A stretch of 64,000 bases of DNA from Rheum nobile (taxonomy: Eukaryota > Streptophyta > Magnoliopsida > Caryophyllales > Polygonaceae). The DNA lies in the NCBI GenBank assembly GCA_027886185.1, contig WOAB01000568.1, forward strand, positions 12,160,501 through 12,224,500. The letters are read 5' to 3'. Of the stretch, positions 36,001 to 49,300 are shown piece by piece; position 1 is the first letter of the stretch, and every line of letters starts with the position of its first letter. A program made the translations under genes and the position numbers. Below the pieces are notes generated by a model. The model made no database searches, was not told the DNA's origin, and saw only the letters and a program-made list of their open reading frames with translations.

Positions 36001-38683
36001 TATTTGCTACGATTTTGAAAAAAATAGATTATACAAAATATTCATATTGTATGCATATCCGGCTAATATGGGCAGAGATTTGATTTTCTTTGATTTTTGA
36101 AAAATCAACGAAAAAAATGAGAGTTTGACACGTGACAAAATCAATACCGTGATGCCACGTGGCAGCAAAAAAATTTGGTTCATTTTTGTGGTGCCACGTG
36201 GCGTAGTAGGTATTCTAATTTAGTAGATATATAGTAGATTACGTATAAAAAATATATGGCTGAGAATATTATTTGCTACATTTTTGGAAGGAATAGCTTG
36301 TATAAAATATTCATATTGTATGCATATCCAGCTAATATGGGCATAGAATTTATTTTCTTTGATTTTGCAAAAATCAATGAAAAAAATGAGAGCTTGACAC
36401 GTGGCAATATCAATACCGTGATGCCATGTGGCAGTAGAAACTTTTGGTTAATTTTGGGGGCGACACGTGGCATAGTAGGTATTCTAGTTTAGTAGATATA
36501 TAGTAGATTATGTATAAAAAATATATGGCTGAGAATATTATTTTTTATGTTTTTGGAAATAATAGATTACACAAAATATTCATATGATATGCATATTCGG
36601 CTAATATGGGCAGAGATTTGATTTTCTTTGATTTTTGAAAAATTAACGAAAAAATGAGAGCTTGACATGTGGCAAATTCAATACCGTGATGCCACGTGGC
36701 AGCAGAAAGTTTTGGTTCATTTTGGGGGCGGCACGTGGCATAGTAGATATTCTACTTCAGTAGATATATAGTAGATTATGTATAAAAAATATATGGCTGA
36801 GAATATTATTTGCTACGTTTTTGGAAATAATAGATTACACAAAATATTCATATTGTATGCATATTCGGCTAATATGGGCAAAGATTTGATTTTCTTTGAT
36901 TTTTGAAAAACCAACGAAAAAATGAGAGCTTGACATGTGGCAAATTCAATACAGTGATGCCACGTGGCAGCAGAAAGTTTTGGTTCATTTTTGTGGCGCC
37001 ACGTGGCGTAGTAGATATTCTACTTTAGTAGATATATAATAGATTACGTACAAAAAATATATGACTGAGAATATTGTCTGATACGTTTTTGGAAAGAATA
37101 GATTATATAAAATATTCATAATGTATGCATAACCGGTTAATATGGGCAGAGATTTTATTTTCTTTGATTTTATTTGATATTCGAAAAACCAACGAAAAAA
37201 ATGAGAGCTTGACACATGACAAATTCAATACCATGATGCCACGTGGTAGCATAAAATTTTGGTTCATTTTGGGGGCGCCACGTGGCGTAGTAGATATTCT
37301 ACTTTAGTAGATATATAGTAGATTACATACAAAAAATATATGGCTGAGAATACTGTTTGCTACGATTTTGGAAAGAATAGATTATATAAAATATTCATAT
37401 TGTATGCATATGTGGCTAATATGGGGAGAGATTTGATTTTCTTTGATTTTATTTGATTTTTGAAAAACCAACAAAAAAAATTAGAGCTTGACATGTGGCA
37501 AATTTAATATCGTGATGCCACGTGGCAACCGAAAATTTTCGTTCATTTTGGGGGCGCCATGTGGCATAGTAGGTATTCTACTTTAGTAGATATATAGTAG
37601 ATTACGTACAAAAAATATATTGCTGAGAATATTGTTTGCTACGGTTTTGGAAAGAATATATTATACAAAATATTATATTATATGCATATCCGGCTAATAT
37701 GGGCAGAGAATTGATTTTCTTTGATATTATTTGATTTTTGAAAAAACAACAAAAAAATGAGAGCTTGACACGTGGCAAATTCAATATCGTGATGCCACGT
37801 GGCAACAAAAAATTTTGGTTCATTTTGGGGGCGCCACGCGACGTAGTAGGTATTCTACTTTAGTAGATATATAGTAGATTACATATAAAAAATATATTAC
37901 TGAAAATATTGTTTGCTACGTTTTTGGAAAGATTAGATTATATAAAATATTCATATTGTATGCATATCCAGCTAATATAGGCAGAGAATTTATTTTCTTT
38001 GATTTTTGAACAATCAACGAAAAAAATGAGAGCTTGACACGTGGCAAATTCAATACCGTGATGCCACGTGGCAGCAGAAACTTTTGGTTCATTTTGGGGG
38101 CGCCACGTGGTATAGTAGGTATTCTACTTTAGTAGATATATAGTAGATTACGTACAAAAAATATATGGCTGAGAATATTATTTGCTACGTTTTTGGAAAT
38201 AATAGATTACACAAAATATTCATATTATATGCATATTCGGCTAATATGGGCAGAGATTTGATTTTCTTTGATTTTTGAAAAATTAACGAAAAAATTAGAG
38301 CTTGACATGTGGCAAATTCAATACCGTGATGCCACGTGGCAGCAGAAAGTTTTGGTTCATTTTGGGGGCGGCACGTGGCATAGTAGGTATTCTACTTTAG
38401 TAGATATATAGTAGATTATGTACAAAAAATATATGGTTGAGAATATTGTTTGCTACGTTTTTGGAAAGAATAGATTATATAAAATATTGATATTGCATGC
38501 ATATCCGGCTAATATGGGCATAGATTTTATTTTCTTTGAGTTTCTTTGATTTTCGAAAAACCAACGAAAAAAATGAGAGCTTGACACGTGGCAAATTCAA
38601 TACCGTGATGCCACGTGGCAGCATAAAATTTTGTTTCATTTTGGGGGCGTAGTAGGTATTCTACTTTAGTAGATATATAATAG
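30003..38683 (-). repeat. Tandem array of ~270-bp Helitron 5'-end modules, left block (about 29 copies)
   Basis: The marker TATTCTACTTTAGTAGATA recurs every 260-285 bp, near 30199, 30466, 30729, 31000, 31271, 31548, 31828, 32098, 32368, 32638 and 32936. After an LTR-derived insertion it resumes near 34033 and continues to 38660 (18 more). Each module typically carries CACGTG sites in three contexts: TTGACACGTGGCAAATT, GATGCCACGTGGCAGC and GCGCCACGTGGCGTAG. A conserved AT-rich half contains TGTATGCATATCCGGCTAATATGGGC. Modules differ by scattered substitutions, many of them CACGTG to CATGTG, as expected from deamination of methylated CpG. Minus-strand ORFs of 60-110 codons in the modules are by-products of the repeat. 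Confidence 0.9.
33166..33954 (+). mobile_element. 5'-truncated LTR fragment inside the Helitron array
   Basis: This segment matches the downstream half of the solo LTR at 14450-15942 (GCTTAGTCTGGCAATGG, ACTGTTGGGCTAACGTCC, CTGGCTAAGTGTTTTCT and the end CTTAGGCCACGTCA). Its first half is missing. Flanking module sequence is not restored on rejoining: the left flank stops at GATGCCACGTGG and the right resumes earlier in a module, at GCTTGACACGTGG. So the insertion was followed by deletion or unequal exchange. Confidence 0.8.
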
Positions 38684-39812
38684 ATTACTGATAAGGAGTT
38701 TTGTCGCATGCACCTAATCAAAGTAAACCTCAAGGGTCGAATCCCACAGAGAATCAAGTTATATATCTTGTTTGCAAAATCATTTACCAATTGATAACAA
38801 AGACAAAGTTGGGGTTTTGGTTGTATCTAACTAAGAAAACGTTAAATAAAACATAGAAAGCTTGGTTAGACAAAATATCCACCTTTAGTTTGGTTGATCG
38901 ATCATTGATTATCCCTAGTTCTCAATCCTCATGAATGTCCTAATCCTTGTTCTAAATTAACTACCAGTCCAAACAGTCTTGATAATCTTAACTATCAAAC
39001 AATTAAGAAAACATCAAGATTCAATTTAACAGCAGTAAGTTCAGGAATAGATAGGCTCATACAATACTTAACAAACAGTCAGTACTCGACATGAAATCAA
39101 TTCTCTCTACAATAGACCAGTCCAAACAGTTCTTAGAATATCGCAGTTGCTACTCTGAATTAGAGATGAACAATATTAATCTCAACAAGATGACCAGATT
39201 AGGGGAACTAGCACTATAGATAATACCAATCTCAATTAGTTTGTCAGGCTAGGGAAACTAATATTAATAATACTAATCACAACAATTGATGAACTAGATC
39301 AACCAATAGAATTCAAAACCCTAATCTTGCAGTATGAATAATACCAATAAAACTAGGTGATCAGGCTAGAGAAATCAATAAAACTCAATTGGATGAAGCA
39401 CAAGAGAATCATAACATTCAAGAATAAAGAAAGTAATAATCTCAATATCAAGTTCAAACCAAAGCTTCAATTGTCTAGCAAAAAACAAAACAAAGAACTA
39501 AACTAAGAAAAAAGGAAAAGAGGAAGAAAGGTAAAACCCAACTTGGGGTAGAACCCAACTTACAAAACTGATGTTCTAAAGGAAGAATATAAAGACTTTG
39601 CAAAACCTAATTTCCTAATAGATAAGAAATAAAATATCCTAAAATATAATAATAAGAAATAAAATAATAAAGTCTTCGGACGAAAATCTCGCTCTCGCGC
39701 TGCGTAAGGACCCGCGACCGCGGAAAAGACCCCCGCGATTGCGGTTTTGCTCTTCTTCAAGTGCTGCTGATGCTGTTTTCCGCGACCGCGGAAATGTTCC
39801 TGTTGCTCTCTT

Positions 39813-41370
39813 TGTAACACCCCCGGGCCAGTGGTGCTACAGTGCCATAGTCCCGAAGGACTATAAGGCGGGTGAAAGAAAAGAAAAACGCAAAACATAA
39901 CCCATATATATATATACCAAAAGTACCACAGCAGAAGATCCTGCCCGGAGTTTAAAACCACAATCAACTTAACATTCAGTTAAATACAACAATTTACAAT
40001 ACAAAACCTTATACAGCTAACACAACCATTTCCAAGGTTCAAAAACCAACAAACCAAAAAGTCTTCGACTACCAAGAAAACTGTGATCAGGATCCCCCTT
40101 GCTGTCGCTGAACCTGCAAAGCCTGATTGACTGGGGGACCCGATACCCCAGCCAACCGCGGCACGTAAACCGAAATTGGTCAGTCTCGCGAAAGACTGGC
40201 AAGATTAGTCTAGCCAAAACATTTCAAACATATAGTAGTTATCTCCACAATCATCCAATTATAATCATATACTGACATGACTCAACACTTCAAACACACA
40301 TACAACTTTAACCCACTTCCAACCTAACCTCCAATTCAATTCCAATCCTTGGCCCTTAACGACGTAGGCGTATACCCTATGCGGTTTGGTGAGGCTATCA
40401 TCACCTGACCCTTTGACTCTGAATTAACACTGGCCCTTAACAACGTAGGCGATACCCTACGATGTTTGGTGAGGCTATCATCACCTGGCCCTTGGACTCT
40501 CAATCAACAACAATCCATCACCACACCGACACTCAATCAATTATCACATACGACAATTAATATCACATAATCACACATTTCAACCAAGCAACTATATAGT
40601 CAAACAATCCAATTTAAATAGCTCAAGCAACGGTAAATTAATTATGAAATAAACTAAGCATAAATTAATTTATAAAATATATAAAGTTAGCAAGAATCCT
40701 CTTGCCTCAAGTCGAACAACAACGACTCCAGAGATCTCCAAACTACTCGAACGAACTTGAGACAACAATCCGAGCAAAACCCTGGCGTTAATTCATACCA
40801 ATCCACAACTAGAAAACCCCCAAATCAAACCCTAGAATCATACCTTCAAAATTTCCAATTAAGCAAACCCCACACAATTCAACCCAAGCTTAAAAATCAC
40901 GAATTTGCTGCACAGCTCCACCAACTTCAGTCCACACAACTTCACAACTTCACACACATAAATTCAGCAAAGATTCCTAATCCAGCAAAATTTCGAATTT
41001 AACCCATAAGCTTACCTTGTCGATGGCCTGACTTTGCTGCCGAGAAGAGCTCCTCGTCGCCGGAGACGACAGCAGCGGCGAACAGCACAACAACAACAGC
41101 AAAGGACAGCAATAACAACGACGGCTCCACAGCAGGGGAGGAGGAGGCGAACAGCGGAGTGGTGTCCGGGTCGGGCTCGTCGGAGGAGAAGCGACTTCGG
41201 CTGGCACAAGAGAGAGATCGGGAGAGAGCTACCGAGCACAGGGGAAGTGATTTTACGAGAGAGACAACCGACCACAAGGGATTTATCCCCCAAATTTCCC
41301 ATTTCCTCATTTAAAGAAATCCCTAATTAATTTACCATTTTGGCATTACTATCATCTTTGGGGTATTTCA
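39813..41370 (-). repeat. 3' LTR of the Tekay-like element (1558 bp)
   Basis: On the minus strand it runs TGAAATACCCC...GGTGTTACA. It is nearly identical to the split 5' LTR at 46319-46349 plus 54043-55587; visible differences are mainly a TA microsatellite and a few short indels and substitutions. Open frames around 40977-41330 are GC-rich leader sequence and are not genes. Confidence 0.92.
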
Positions 41371-44300
41371 TTCTCCCCCCCTTATAATAGTTTCGTCCTC
41401 GAAACTAAGATCAAACAGGTTCGGATAACTGTCTCGCATAACTGATTCCAGTTCCCAAGTCTCTTCTTCTGTTCCCTGCCTAGCCCATAACACTTTCACC
41501 AAAGGAATAACCTTGTTCCTCAATTTCTTCTGATCAACCGCTAGAATCTTTACAGGTGATTCCTCAAACGTGCCATCAGGTTGAAACTCCATCTTCTCAA
41601 AATTCAGAACATGAGTCGGATGATACACATATCTCCTCAGCTGAGACACATGAAATACATCATGCATTCCACTCATCCTTGGTGGCAATGCCACTTGGTA
41701 AGCTACGACACCAACTCTTTTCATAATCTCAAAGGGACCAACATACCTAGGACTCAACTTACCCTGTTTCCCAAATCTGAATACTCCTTTAGTCGGCGAA
41801 ACTTTAATAAATGCATGATCTCCAACACTGAATTCCAAGGGTCTCCTATGGACATCTGCATACGATTTCTGTCTGCTCTGAGCTGTCAACAACCTCTGAC
41901 GAATCACCTCAACATCATCCCTAGTTTTCTGCAAAAGTTCGGGAGCAACTAATACAACATCAGTCAAATCGTCCCAACACAAAGGCGATCTACAATGACG
42001 ACCATACAAAGCTTCATAGGGTGCCATCTTAATCGATGCATGCCAACTATTATTGTACGTAAATTCTATCAAATGCAACCTGTCTTCCCAATTCCCTGGC
42101 CATTCTAAAGCACAAGCTCGAAGCATGTCCTCCAAGGTTTGAATTGTCCTTTCAGACTGACCATCGGTTTGAGGATGAAAAGATGTACTAAATCTCAATT
42201 GCGTTCCCATTGCTGCATGCAAGGATTTCCAAAAACGGGATACAAATCGTCCATCTCTGTCAAACACAATAGTCTTGGGAACACCATGCAGCCTAACTAT
42301 CTTCCGCAAGAATATTTCAGCTAACTTCTCTGGATTCCAAGTAATCTTGATAGGTATAAAGTGTGAAGACTTCGTCAAGCGATCCACAATGACCCATATT
42401 GCCGCATTCCCCTTTCGGGGTCTAGGAAGAGCAACAACAAAATCCATCGTGACGTCTTCCCACTTCCATTCAGGAATAGGAAGCGGTTGTAAATCCCCAG
42501 CTGGTCTCTGGTGTTCAATCTTAACCTGTTGGCATGTCAAACATCTCGACACATACTCAGCAACTTCTTGCTTCATGTTACTCCACCAATAATTCTGTCT
42601 CAAGTCCTTATACATCTTACTGGCTCCTGGGTGTATTGAATACGCTGAAGAGTGACTTTCCCTAAGGATTAACTCTCTAAGTTCCTTGTCAGCTGGCACA
42701 CATAACCGATTCTGAAATCGTAATATCCCATCCTCATGAATGAGAAATCCGGGTGCCTTTCCTTGAGCAACTTCACTGCACAACTTACTCAACACAAGGT
42801 CCTGAGATTGTCCCTCCTTGATCAACTCTACTAGCGTTGATTGAATTTCCATCACATTCAGCATCATCGGTTCCTTCTCACACCAAATCTCAATTTCACC
42901 TCTTACAAACTCTTGTTGTAACCCTGGCTGAACTGTTAAACAAGCAACCCTATGTTCCAGAGTCAACTTCCTACTCAAAGCATCTGCCACTATATTGTCT
43001 TTTCCTGGATGATAGCATATGTCTATATCATAATCCTTAATCAACTCTAGCCACCGTCTCTGTCTCAAATTCAATTCCTTCTGGGTGAAGATATACTTTA
43101 GGCTCTTATGATCAGTGAAAATTGGACATCTTACCCCATACAAATAATGTCGCCAAATCTTGAGAGCAAAGACTACGGCTGCAAGTTCCAAATCACGGGT
43201 AGGATAATTGACTTCATGAGATTTAAGTTGACGAGATGCATAGGCTATAACCTTTCCATTCTGCATTAGAACGCAACCCAAACCTTGCTTAGAAGCATCA
43301 CTGTAAATGGCAAATCCTTCAGTTCCCTATGGTAAGGCTAACACTGGTGCACTAGTCAAACGTCTCTTGAGCTCTTCAAAACTCTCCAGACACTTCCTGT
43401 CCCATTCAAACTTCGTGGTCTTACGCAGCAGATTAGTTAATGGTCGTGCAATCTTAGAAAAGCCTTCCACAAATCTCCTGTAGTAACCTGCCAGTCCAAG
43501 AAAGCTTCGAACCTCCTTAACATTCTGAAGTGGTTTCCAATTTGCTACCGCTTCCGTTTTCTGTGGATCGACCATTACACCTTCACTAGAGATTACATGG
43601 CCAAGAAATGCCACCTTAGGTAACCAAAAATCACATTTTAACAACTTGGCAAACAACTTCTGTCGCCTCAACACATCAAGTACTGCTTTAAGATGAGTTT
43701 CATGGTCCTCCATACTCCGAGAGTATACTAGAATATCATCAATAAAAACCACCACAAAACGATCCAGGTATTCTCTAAAACATCTGTTCATTAAGTCCAT
43801 AAAAACGACAGGAGCATTCGTCAACCCAAAAGGCATCACCACAAATTCATAGTGACCGTACCTTGTTCTGAAAACAGTCTTATGGATATCATCTTCTCGA
43901 ACTCTAAGCTGATGGTACCCTGATCTCAAGTCAATCTTGGAGAATACTGTAGCTCCTTGCAATTGATCCAGCAAGTCATCAATACGAGAAAGCGGATATT
44001 TGTTCTTAACTGTCACCTTATTCAATTCCCTATAATCAATACATAATCGAAGAGAACCATCTTTCTTCTTAACAAACAATACGGGCGCACCCCAAGGAGA
44101 TACACTTGGTCTAATAAAGCCTGACTCAACAAGTTCTTCTAACTGTTTCCTCAATTCTATCATTTCTACTGGTGCCATGCGATAAGGAGCTCGAGAAATC
44201 GGGGCGGTTCCCGGCTCTAACTCAATGGTAAAATCAACATCTCGACTTGGTGCTAAACCCACCAGTTTCTCCGGAAACACATCCGGATATTCGCAAACGA

Positions 44301-46143
44301 CAGGAATGTCGTCTATCCTTACTTCATCCTTTATTTCCTCTAAAGCATAACACACATACCCAGCACAACCTTGCCTTAGCAGTCTAGCAGCTGTCATTGC
44401 ACTGATAATTCTACCAGAGTCTCACGGATCATGTCCTTCAAACACATGCGCTACACCCTCATCTGTTCTTACAGTAACTGTCTTCTTCCTGAAATCAAGA
44501 ACAACACCATGGCGAGAAAGCCAATCCATACCTAGGATAATATCATAGTGCAACATATTGATAGCTATCAAATCAACCATCCATTCCCGACCACATATGA
44601 TGATCGGAAAATTCTTAAGTCCCCGAGTACCTACTAATTTATCACCATTCGGCAATCCCACAACAAATGGTTCACATTCCAAATCACATGCTAACCCAAG
44701 TCTATCTACGCAATTCTCAGCAATAAAAGAATGCGTAGCACCAGAGTCAAATAGTAAACGAACGGGTTCAGACTGAATAAAAAGTGTACCTGTAGTCATA
44801 GGCGTGTTGTCATCCTCAGTTCTCCTCATCTCATAAATCCGAGATGTTGAAGTTTCACCCATCAGTGCCTTGCCCTTGTCGCCCATAGGTTTTAGTTGGG
44901 TCTGCGACGGTACTGGACGGTTTTGATTCGGAACTGGACGATAAGCAGGAGAGGAAGCTTGAGTTTGAGTGGAAATTTCCCTTTGTCTGCAGTAAGCTTT
45001 AATATGTCCAACTTTTCCACATTTGAAACAAGCCTGAGGTGCTCTAGTACAGTTTGCCTTCGTATGATTTGGATTTCCACAGTTAAAGCAACGTGGTACA
45101 TTCTTTGTCATTCCTGGTTGGCCCCATGACTGTTGATAGTTCACCAACCTCTGGGAACCACCACCTTGACTCGTCTTAGCCGGTCCAATGTTAGGGGTAC
45201 TATTAGGAGTAAAGAAAGGTTTTCTAAAACCACTGAAATTACTTTGAGGTCCAGCTCCTCCTGGCGCAGACTGACTCTTCTGTCTCTTTCCAGCTCGAGC
45301 ATCCATAACCTGATTAGAGTCATCAATAGTTGCTTCCATAGTCAGGCACTCGTCAATAAATTGCTCGAGCGTTGTACAATTGTGTCTTGCCATCAAAGGC
45401 CTTATCTCAGGATATAACCATCTGTGAAAGTGCTTGATCTTATCCTTTTCATTCCTTACTACATCAGTTGAATACTTCAGCAGCTTATTGAATTTCACAG
45501 CCAATTGATGCACTTTCAGCCCTTCATTCTCTGGATACTAAAACTCATGCAGCTTAGCGTCTCTTAGTGCCTCTGGAAAGAATCTGTCCTCTAACTTGGC
45601 TCGAAACTCTTCCCATGTAGCCCCATGAGCAGTTGGCCGTGCAGCATCCCACCAATCACTAGCATCATCAATCAGATAATAAGCAGCAATAGTCACTTTC
45701 TCATTCTCTGGACATCTGATACCCTCAAGCAGCTTTTCAAATCTGTTCAACCAGAATGTCACAACTGCAGGCCCACCAGACCCATCAAAAGTAGGAGGTT
45801 TCATTCTAGCCACAGCTTCCATGTATCTGCTAAATCCTGCCTGCAATACTGGCGGTTCATTTCCTTGCTGTCCAATATGATCTGGTTGAGTAACCTGAGC
45901 TGGCGGAACTCGTGCCATAGCAGCCTGTACGGCCTGAGTCACCATCTGTTGCAGCGCAACCAAATTTTCTGGGTCAATACCCGCATTGGCAGCCTCTGGT
46001 GGAATTCCTACAGGATTCTGTTGACTTTCTGCAGAGTTATCAGCAGCTTGACTACCTGCATCTACCTCTTGAGGATCAGCCCTAGGACGTCCTCTACCAC
46101 GCCCACGACCTCTACCACGACCCACTTTCGGACGAATACTCAA
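41368..46143 (-). pseudogene. Tekay-like gag-pol polyprotein, one continuous frame with three nonsense codons
   Basis: One frame of 1592 codons runs from the ATG at 46143 to TGA at 41368 with no frameshift. Only TAG 45538-45540, TGA 44422-44424 and TAG 43327-43329 interrupt it. Order: glycine/arginine-rich N-terminus; gag capsid (FWLNRFEKLLEGIRCP, then WWDAARP); two zinc knuckles (CFNCGNPNHTKANC and CFKCGKVGHIKAYC); protease LLFDSGATHSF; RT with SPWGAPVLFVKKKDGS, SGYHQLRV and the catalytic FIDDILVYS; RNase H (SDASKQGLGCVL and DHKSLKYIF); integrase zinc finger (H..H..CLTCQQVK), core TMDFVVALP, FDRDGRF and TDGQSER; and a C-terminal chromodomain (LRNKVIPLVKVLWARQ). The TGA at 44422 could come from a single C-to-T change. 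The element is only recently disabled. Confidence 0.93.
41371..41383 (-). promoter_or_regulatory. Polypurine tract encoded at the end of gag-pol
   Basis: On the minus strand, AAGGGGGGGAGAA lies directly before the 3' LTR. It is inside the reading frame, coding for R-G-G-E, and the stop codon TGA is the first triplet of the LTR (41368-41370). Confidence 0.85.
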
Positions 46144-46301
46144 TAAATTTAAACATTAGCACAAACCATCACAAACAACACTTACCAACACAACTCACTA
46201 CAGGTTGACAGCAAGGATTCATGATCACACGATTGTTTTACAATGACAAAGTGTCGAAATTCCCATGTTGAAAACTCTGAAAGAAAACATTTTTGAAAAG
46301 A

Positions 46302-46313
46302 GCTTTGATACCA
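46302..46313 (-). promoter_or_regulatory. Primer binding site (initiator tRNA-Met type)
   Basis: The minus strand reads TGGTATCAAAGC a few bases after the 5' LTR end (GTTACA). It matches the usual 12-base site TGGTATCAGAGC at 11 of 12 positions. Confidence 0.88.
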
Positions 46314-46318
46314 ACTTC

Positions 46319-46349
46319 TGTAACACCCCCGTGCCAGTGGTGCTACAGT
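46319..46349 (-). repeat. Inner piece of the split 5' LTR of the Tekay-like element
   Basis: TGTAACACCCCCGTGCCAG onward matches the start of the LTR at 39813. It stops after ACAGT (46345-46349), where the nested plus-strand element begins. The LTR resumes at 54043 with the repeated ACAGT. Confidence 0.9.
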
Positions 46350-49300
46350 TGAAATACCCCAAATAGGATAATAATGGCATTTTGGTAATTTGATTAAGGG
46401 GATTTGTTAAAAGGGGGAGAAATGGAAATTTGGGGATTTTAATCCCAAAAACACGTTTGGGTCTCTCTCTCTTTCGGTTGTCCTCTCCCGTGAAGAATCA
46501 TTCCCCTGTGCTCGGTGGCTCTCTCCTGTGCCAGCTCCCTCTTCCCCGACGAGTTCGACTCCCCCTGTGCCCAGCCGAGCGGTTCTTCTCCGGCGAGCCG
46601 ACTTGGGCCGCGCCGTTCCTCCTCCTCCGCTGGTGTTCGTGGTGGTGTGGGTGCTGGTTCGCTGATGCTCAGAGCCAAGCCGCGAGCAGCCCAACTCTTC
46701 TCCTCCTCTGTTCGCGCGACCCACGACGAGCCAGCCCAGCCAAGCGTCGTCTCCGGTGAGCTCGACCGGACCACCGTTGTGCGTCGTCCTCTTCCTCCTC
46801 TGTTCTGGAGCTGTGCTGGTGGTCGTGGTGCTGCTGCTGGTCGTTGTTCGGTGCTGTTCGCTGAAGAGAGACGCCTACTGCCTTCCTCCCGCTGTTCCGC
46901 CGGTTCTCCCGTCGGCGAGCCCGACCTCTGCGACTGCCACCACCGCCCTTCCTTCCTTGGTTCGGATCGCGTCAGAGAGTGGTTGCTGCTGTGTCGCGTG
47001 TGGCTTCTGCGGTGTCGCGTGTTGCTGCTGTTGTCGCTGGAGTTGCTGCTGTTGGTGGCTGCACTCGCCGGCGACGAGAAGCCAGATTCCAGCGGCGAAA
47101 GCACGGAGGTTGACAAGGTATTTTGGGTATTGCCTAAATCTGATTTTTTGGATGCCAGAGAAATATTTCTACTGAATTTGTTGTTGACAGATTTGGTATG
47201 TTTGGGCAGATTTGGGTTGAAATTGAAGGTTGTATGAGCAACCAAAGAAATTCTTAATTTGACTAAGGTGTTGGTATGTGATTTTGGGTATGGTTTCGAT
47301 TTTGGAAGTTTTAGGGTTTGAATTTGGGGGTTTGTTAGTAATGGATTGGTATGAGTTAATTAACGCCAGGGTTTTGCTCGGATTGATTTCGCAGGTTCGT
47401 TCGAGTGGTTTGGAGACCTCTAGGGTCGTTGCGATTCGACTTGAGGCAAGAGGATCCTTGCTAACTTATATATTTTTATAAACTGATTATGTTTAATTTT
47501 ACCGTTGCTTGAGCTATTATTTTAATTGGTTTGTTTGACTATATAATGGCTTGGATGAGATGTGTGATAATGTGTGATGAGGTGTGATAATGTGTTGGAT
47601 TGAATGTGTGTGTGTGTGTCGGGTTGAATGTGTGTGTGTGTGTGTGCGTGTGTTGGATCGTGTGTGTGCGTGTGTTGGATTGAATGTGTGTGTGAGTGCG
47701 TGTGTTGGATCGTGTGTGTGTGTGTGTGTCGGATTGAATGTGTGTGCGTGTGTGTGTGTTGGATTGAGTTTGTGTGTGTGTGTTGGATTGTGTGTGTGTA
47801 TGTGATTATGTGATATTTGATTGGTTGTCGTATGAAGTATTTGAATTGGTGTCAGAGTAGTGGTGGAATGTTGTTGGTTGGTGAAAGTCCTTATATTTAG
47901 GGCCTCGGTGGGTATGAACCCCCGAAGGTCGAAGGGTCAGGTGATGATAGTCTCACCAAACCGCGTAGGGTGCACGCCTACGTCGTTAAGGGCCAAGGGT
48001 TGGATGGTGAAAGTCCCATCCGGAAAGTGTGTGTTGATTGTCTCACCCGGTGATGTGGTGGTGGAGACGGAGGTTGGATTGGAGGTGTTGGTGGTTGTGT
48101 GTGTTGGTTATGTGTTGAATGTTGGTTGTGTACTTGATTAAGTGGTTGTGTTGGTAATTTGGTTGTATGTTTGGTAATTGGTTTATGTTGGACGTTGATT
48201 GTTATTAGTTGTGGTTGTGGGTCATTGTTGGCCATTGGTTGTGGTGGTGAATTTACGTGTGTTATAGTTGTTGATTGTAACTGGTCAAGGTTGTGAATTT
48301 CTGTTGGTATGGTTATTGTTGGTAGCTGGTGGATTATGAATGTTGGTTGTGTTGTTTGAGTGTATAGATTGGTTTCCATCTTGAGGGTGTGGGCCAATAC
48401 GAGTTGAGTTTGAAGGTATGAGTTGCAGTCGTGGTTGACGAACCGGCGGCACCAGAAGGGTGGCTGGCATGGACCGTTATTTAGGTTATGATTGTGTTAT
48501 GTGATAATTATCTCGTTGATGCTTATGTGTTTGTGGATGTGCAGGTTAATTGAATTTGTTGTGTAGTGCAGTAGTGAGTTCAGTCTTATTGGTTAGCTTT
48601 GGTTGTAAGTCGGTAATAAGAGATTGTGTATGTGCATGGAGTTGGATTGGAGGTATTAGTATTGAAGAGGAAGTTGGATTGGACCGTTCTATTCGTTTAT
48701 GCTTGTGATGAGTTTGAGGTTGGATAGAAAGAGGTTAGTATCGTGTAGAGTTGAATAAGGATGAGTAATGGTTGATTTATGTGATAGCGTGTGTTATGTT
48801 GTGTTTTGACGTGTGATTGGATAGTTGGTTTAGGTGTTGAGAGTCTCGCCGGTGATGGGTTGGAATGAATTGTGTTGGAGTTATTGCGTTTAAGAGTTGA
48901 GCTCTCTTGGTTGTTTGGTCGGATAATGTGTTGGTATATATATATCTTATTTTGGTTGAATTGATTGATATTATATTGATTGTTATTGTTTGAACTGTTT
49001 GGACTCGGCTAGTCTTGCCATAGTCTTTCAAAAGACTGACCAACCTCGGTTTACATGCCATGGTTGGCTGGGGTTTAGGGTCCCCCAGTCAATCAGGCTT
49101 TGCAGATCTAGCGCCAGCAAGGAGGATCCTGATCACCGTCGGTTTTGGAGTCGAGAACTCTACTTTTGGTTTGAGACTTTGACTTGATTGTATGTATCGT
49201 TTTGGTTTTGGACCTGGAAGTGGTCGAACTTGTTGTATTGGCTTTTGGCTTTTGGTCTTTGGTTGTTGGTTTCTGGTTTGTAAATTGTAGTACTTTATGT

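Noticed and set aside
29818..37823. Many 60-112-codon minus-strand ORFs containing LLPRGITILNLPRVKLSFF
   Set aside because: They are repeated translations of the Helitron module, vary freely in length and have no conserved start. The first overlaps the helicase remnant in a different frame.
30003..38683. CRISPR-like repeat-spacer pattern
   Set aside because: The whole ~270-bp unit is repeated, with no unique spacers, and the genome is eukaryotic.
46439..47245. Long ORFs (up to 268 codons) on both strands, repeated at 51022-51830
   Set aside because: They lie in the GC-rich part of both LTR copies, are open in several frames at once and show no known domain.
47584..47813. Cysteine/valine-rich ORFs
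   Set aside because: They are translations of the GT microsatellite.
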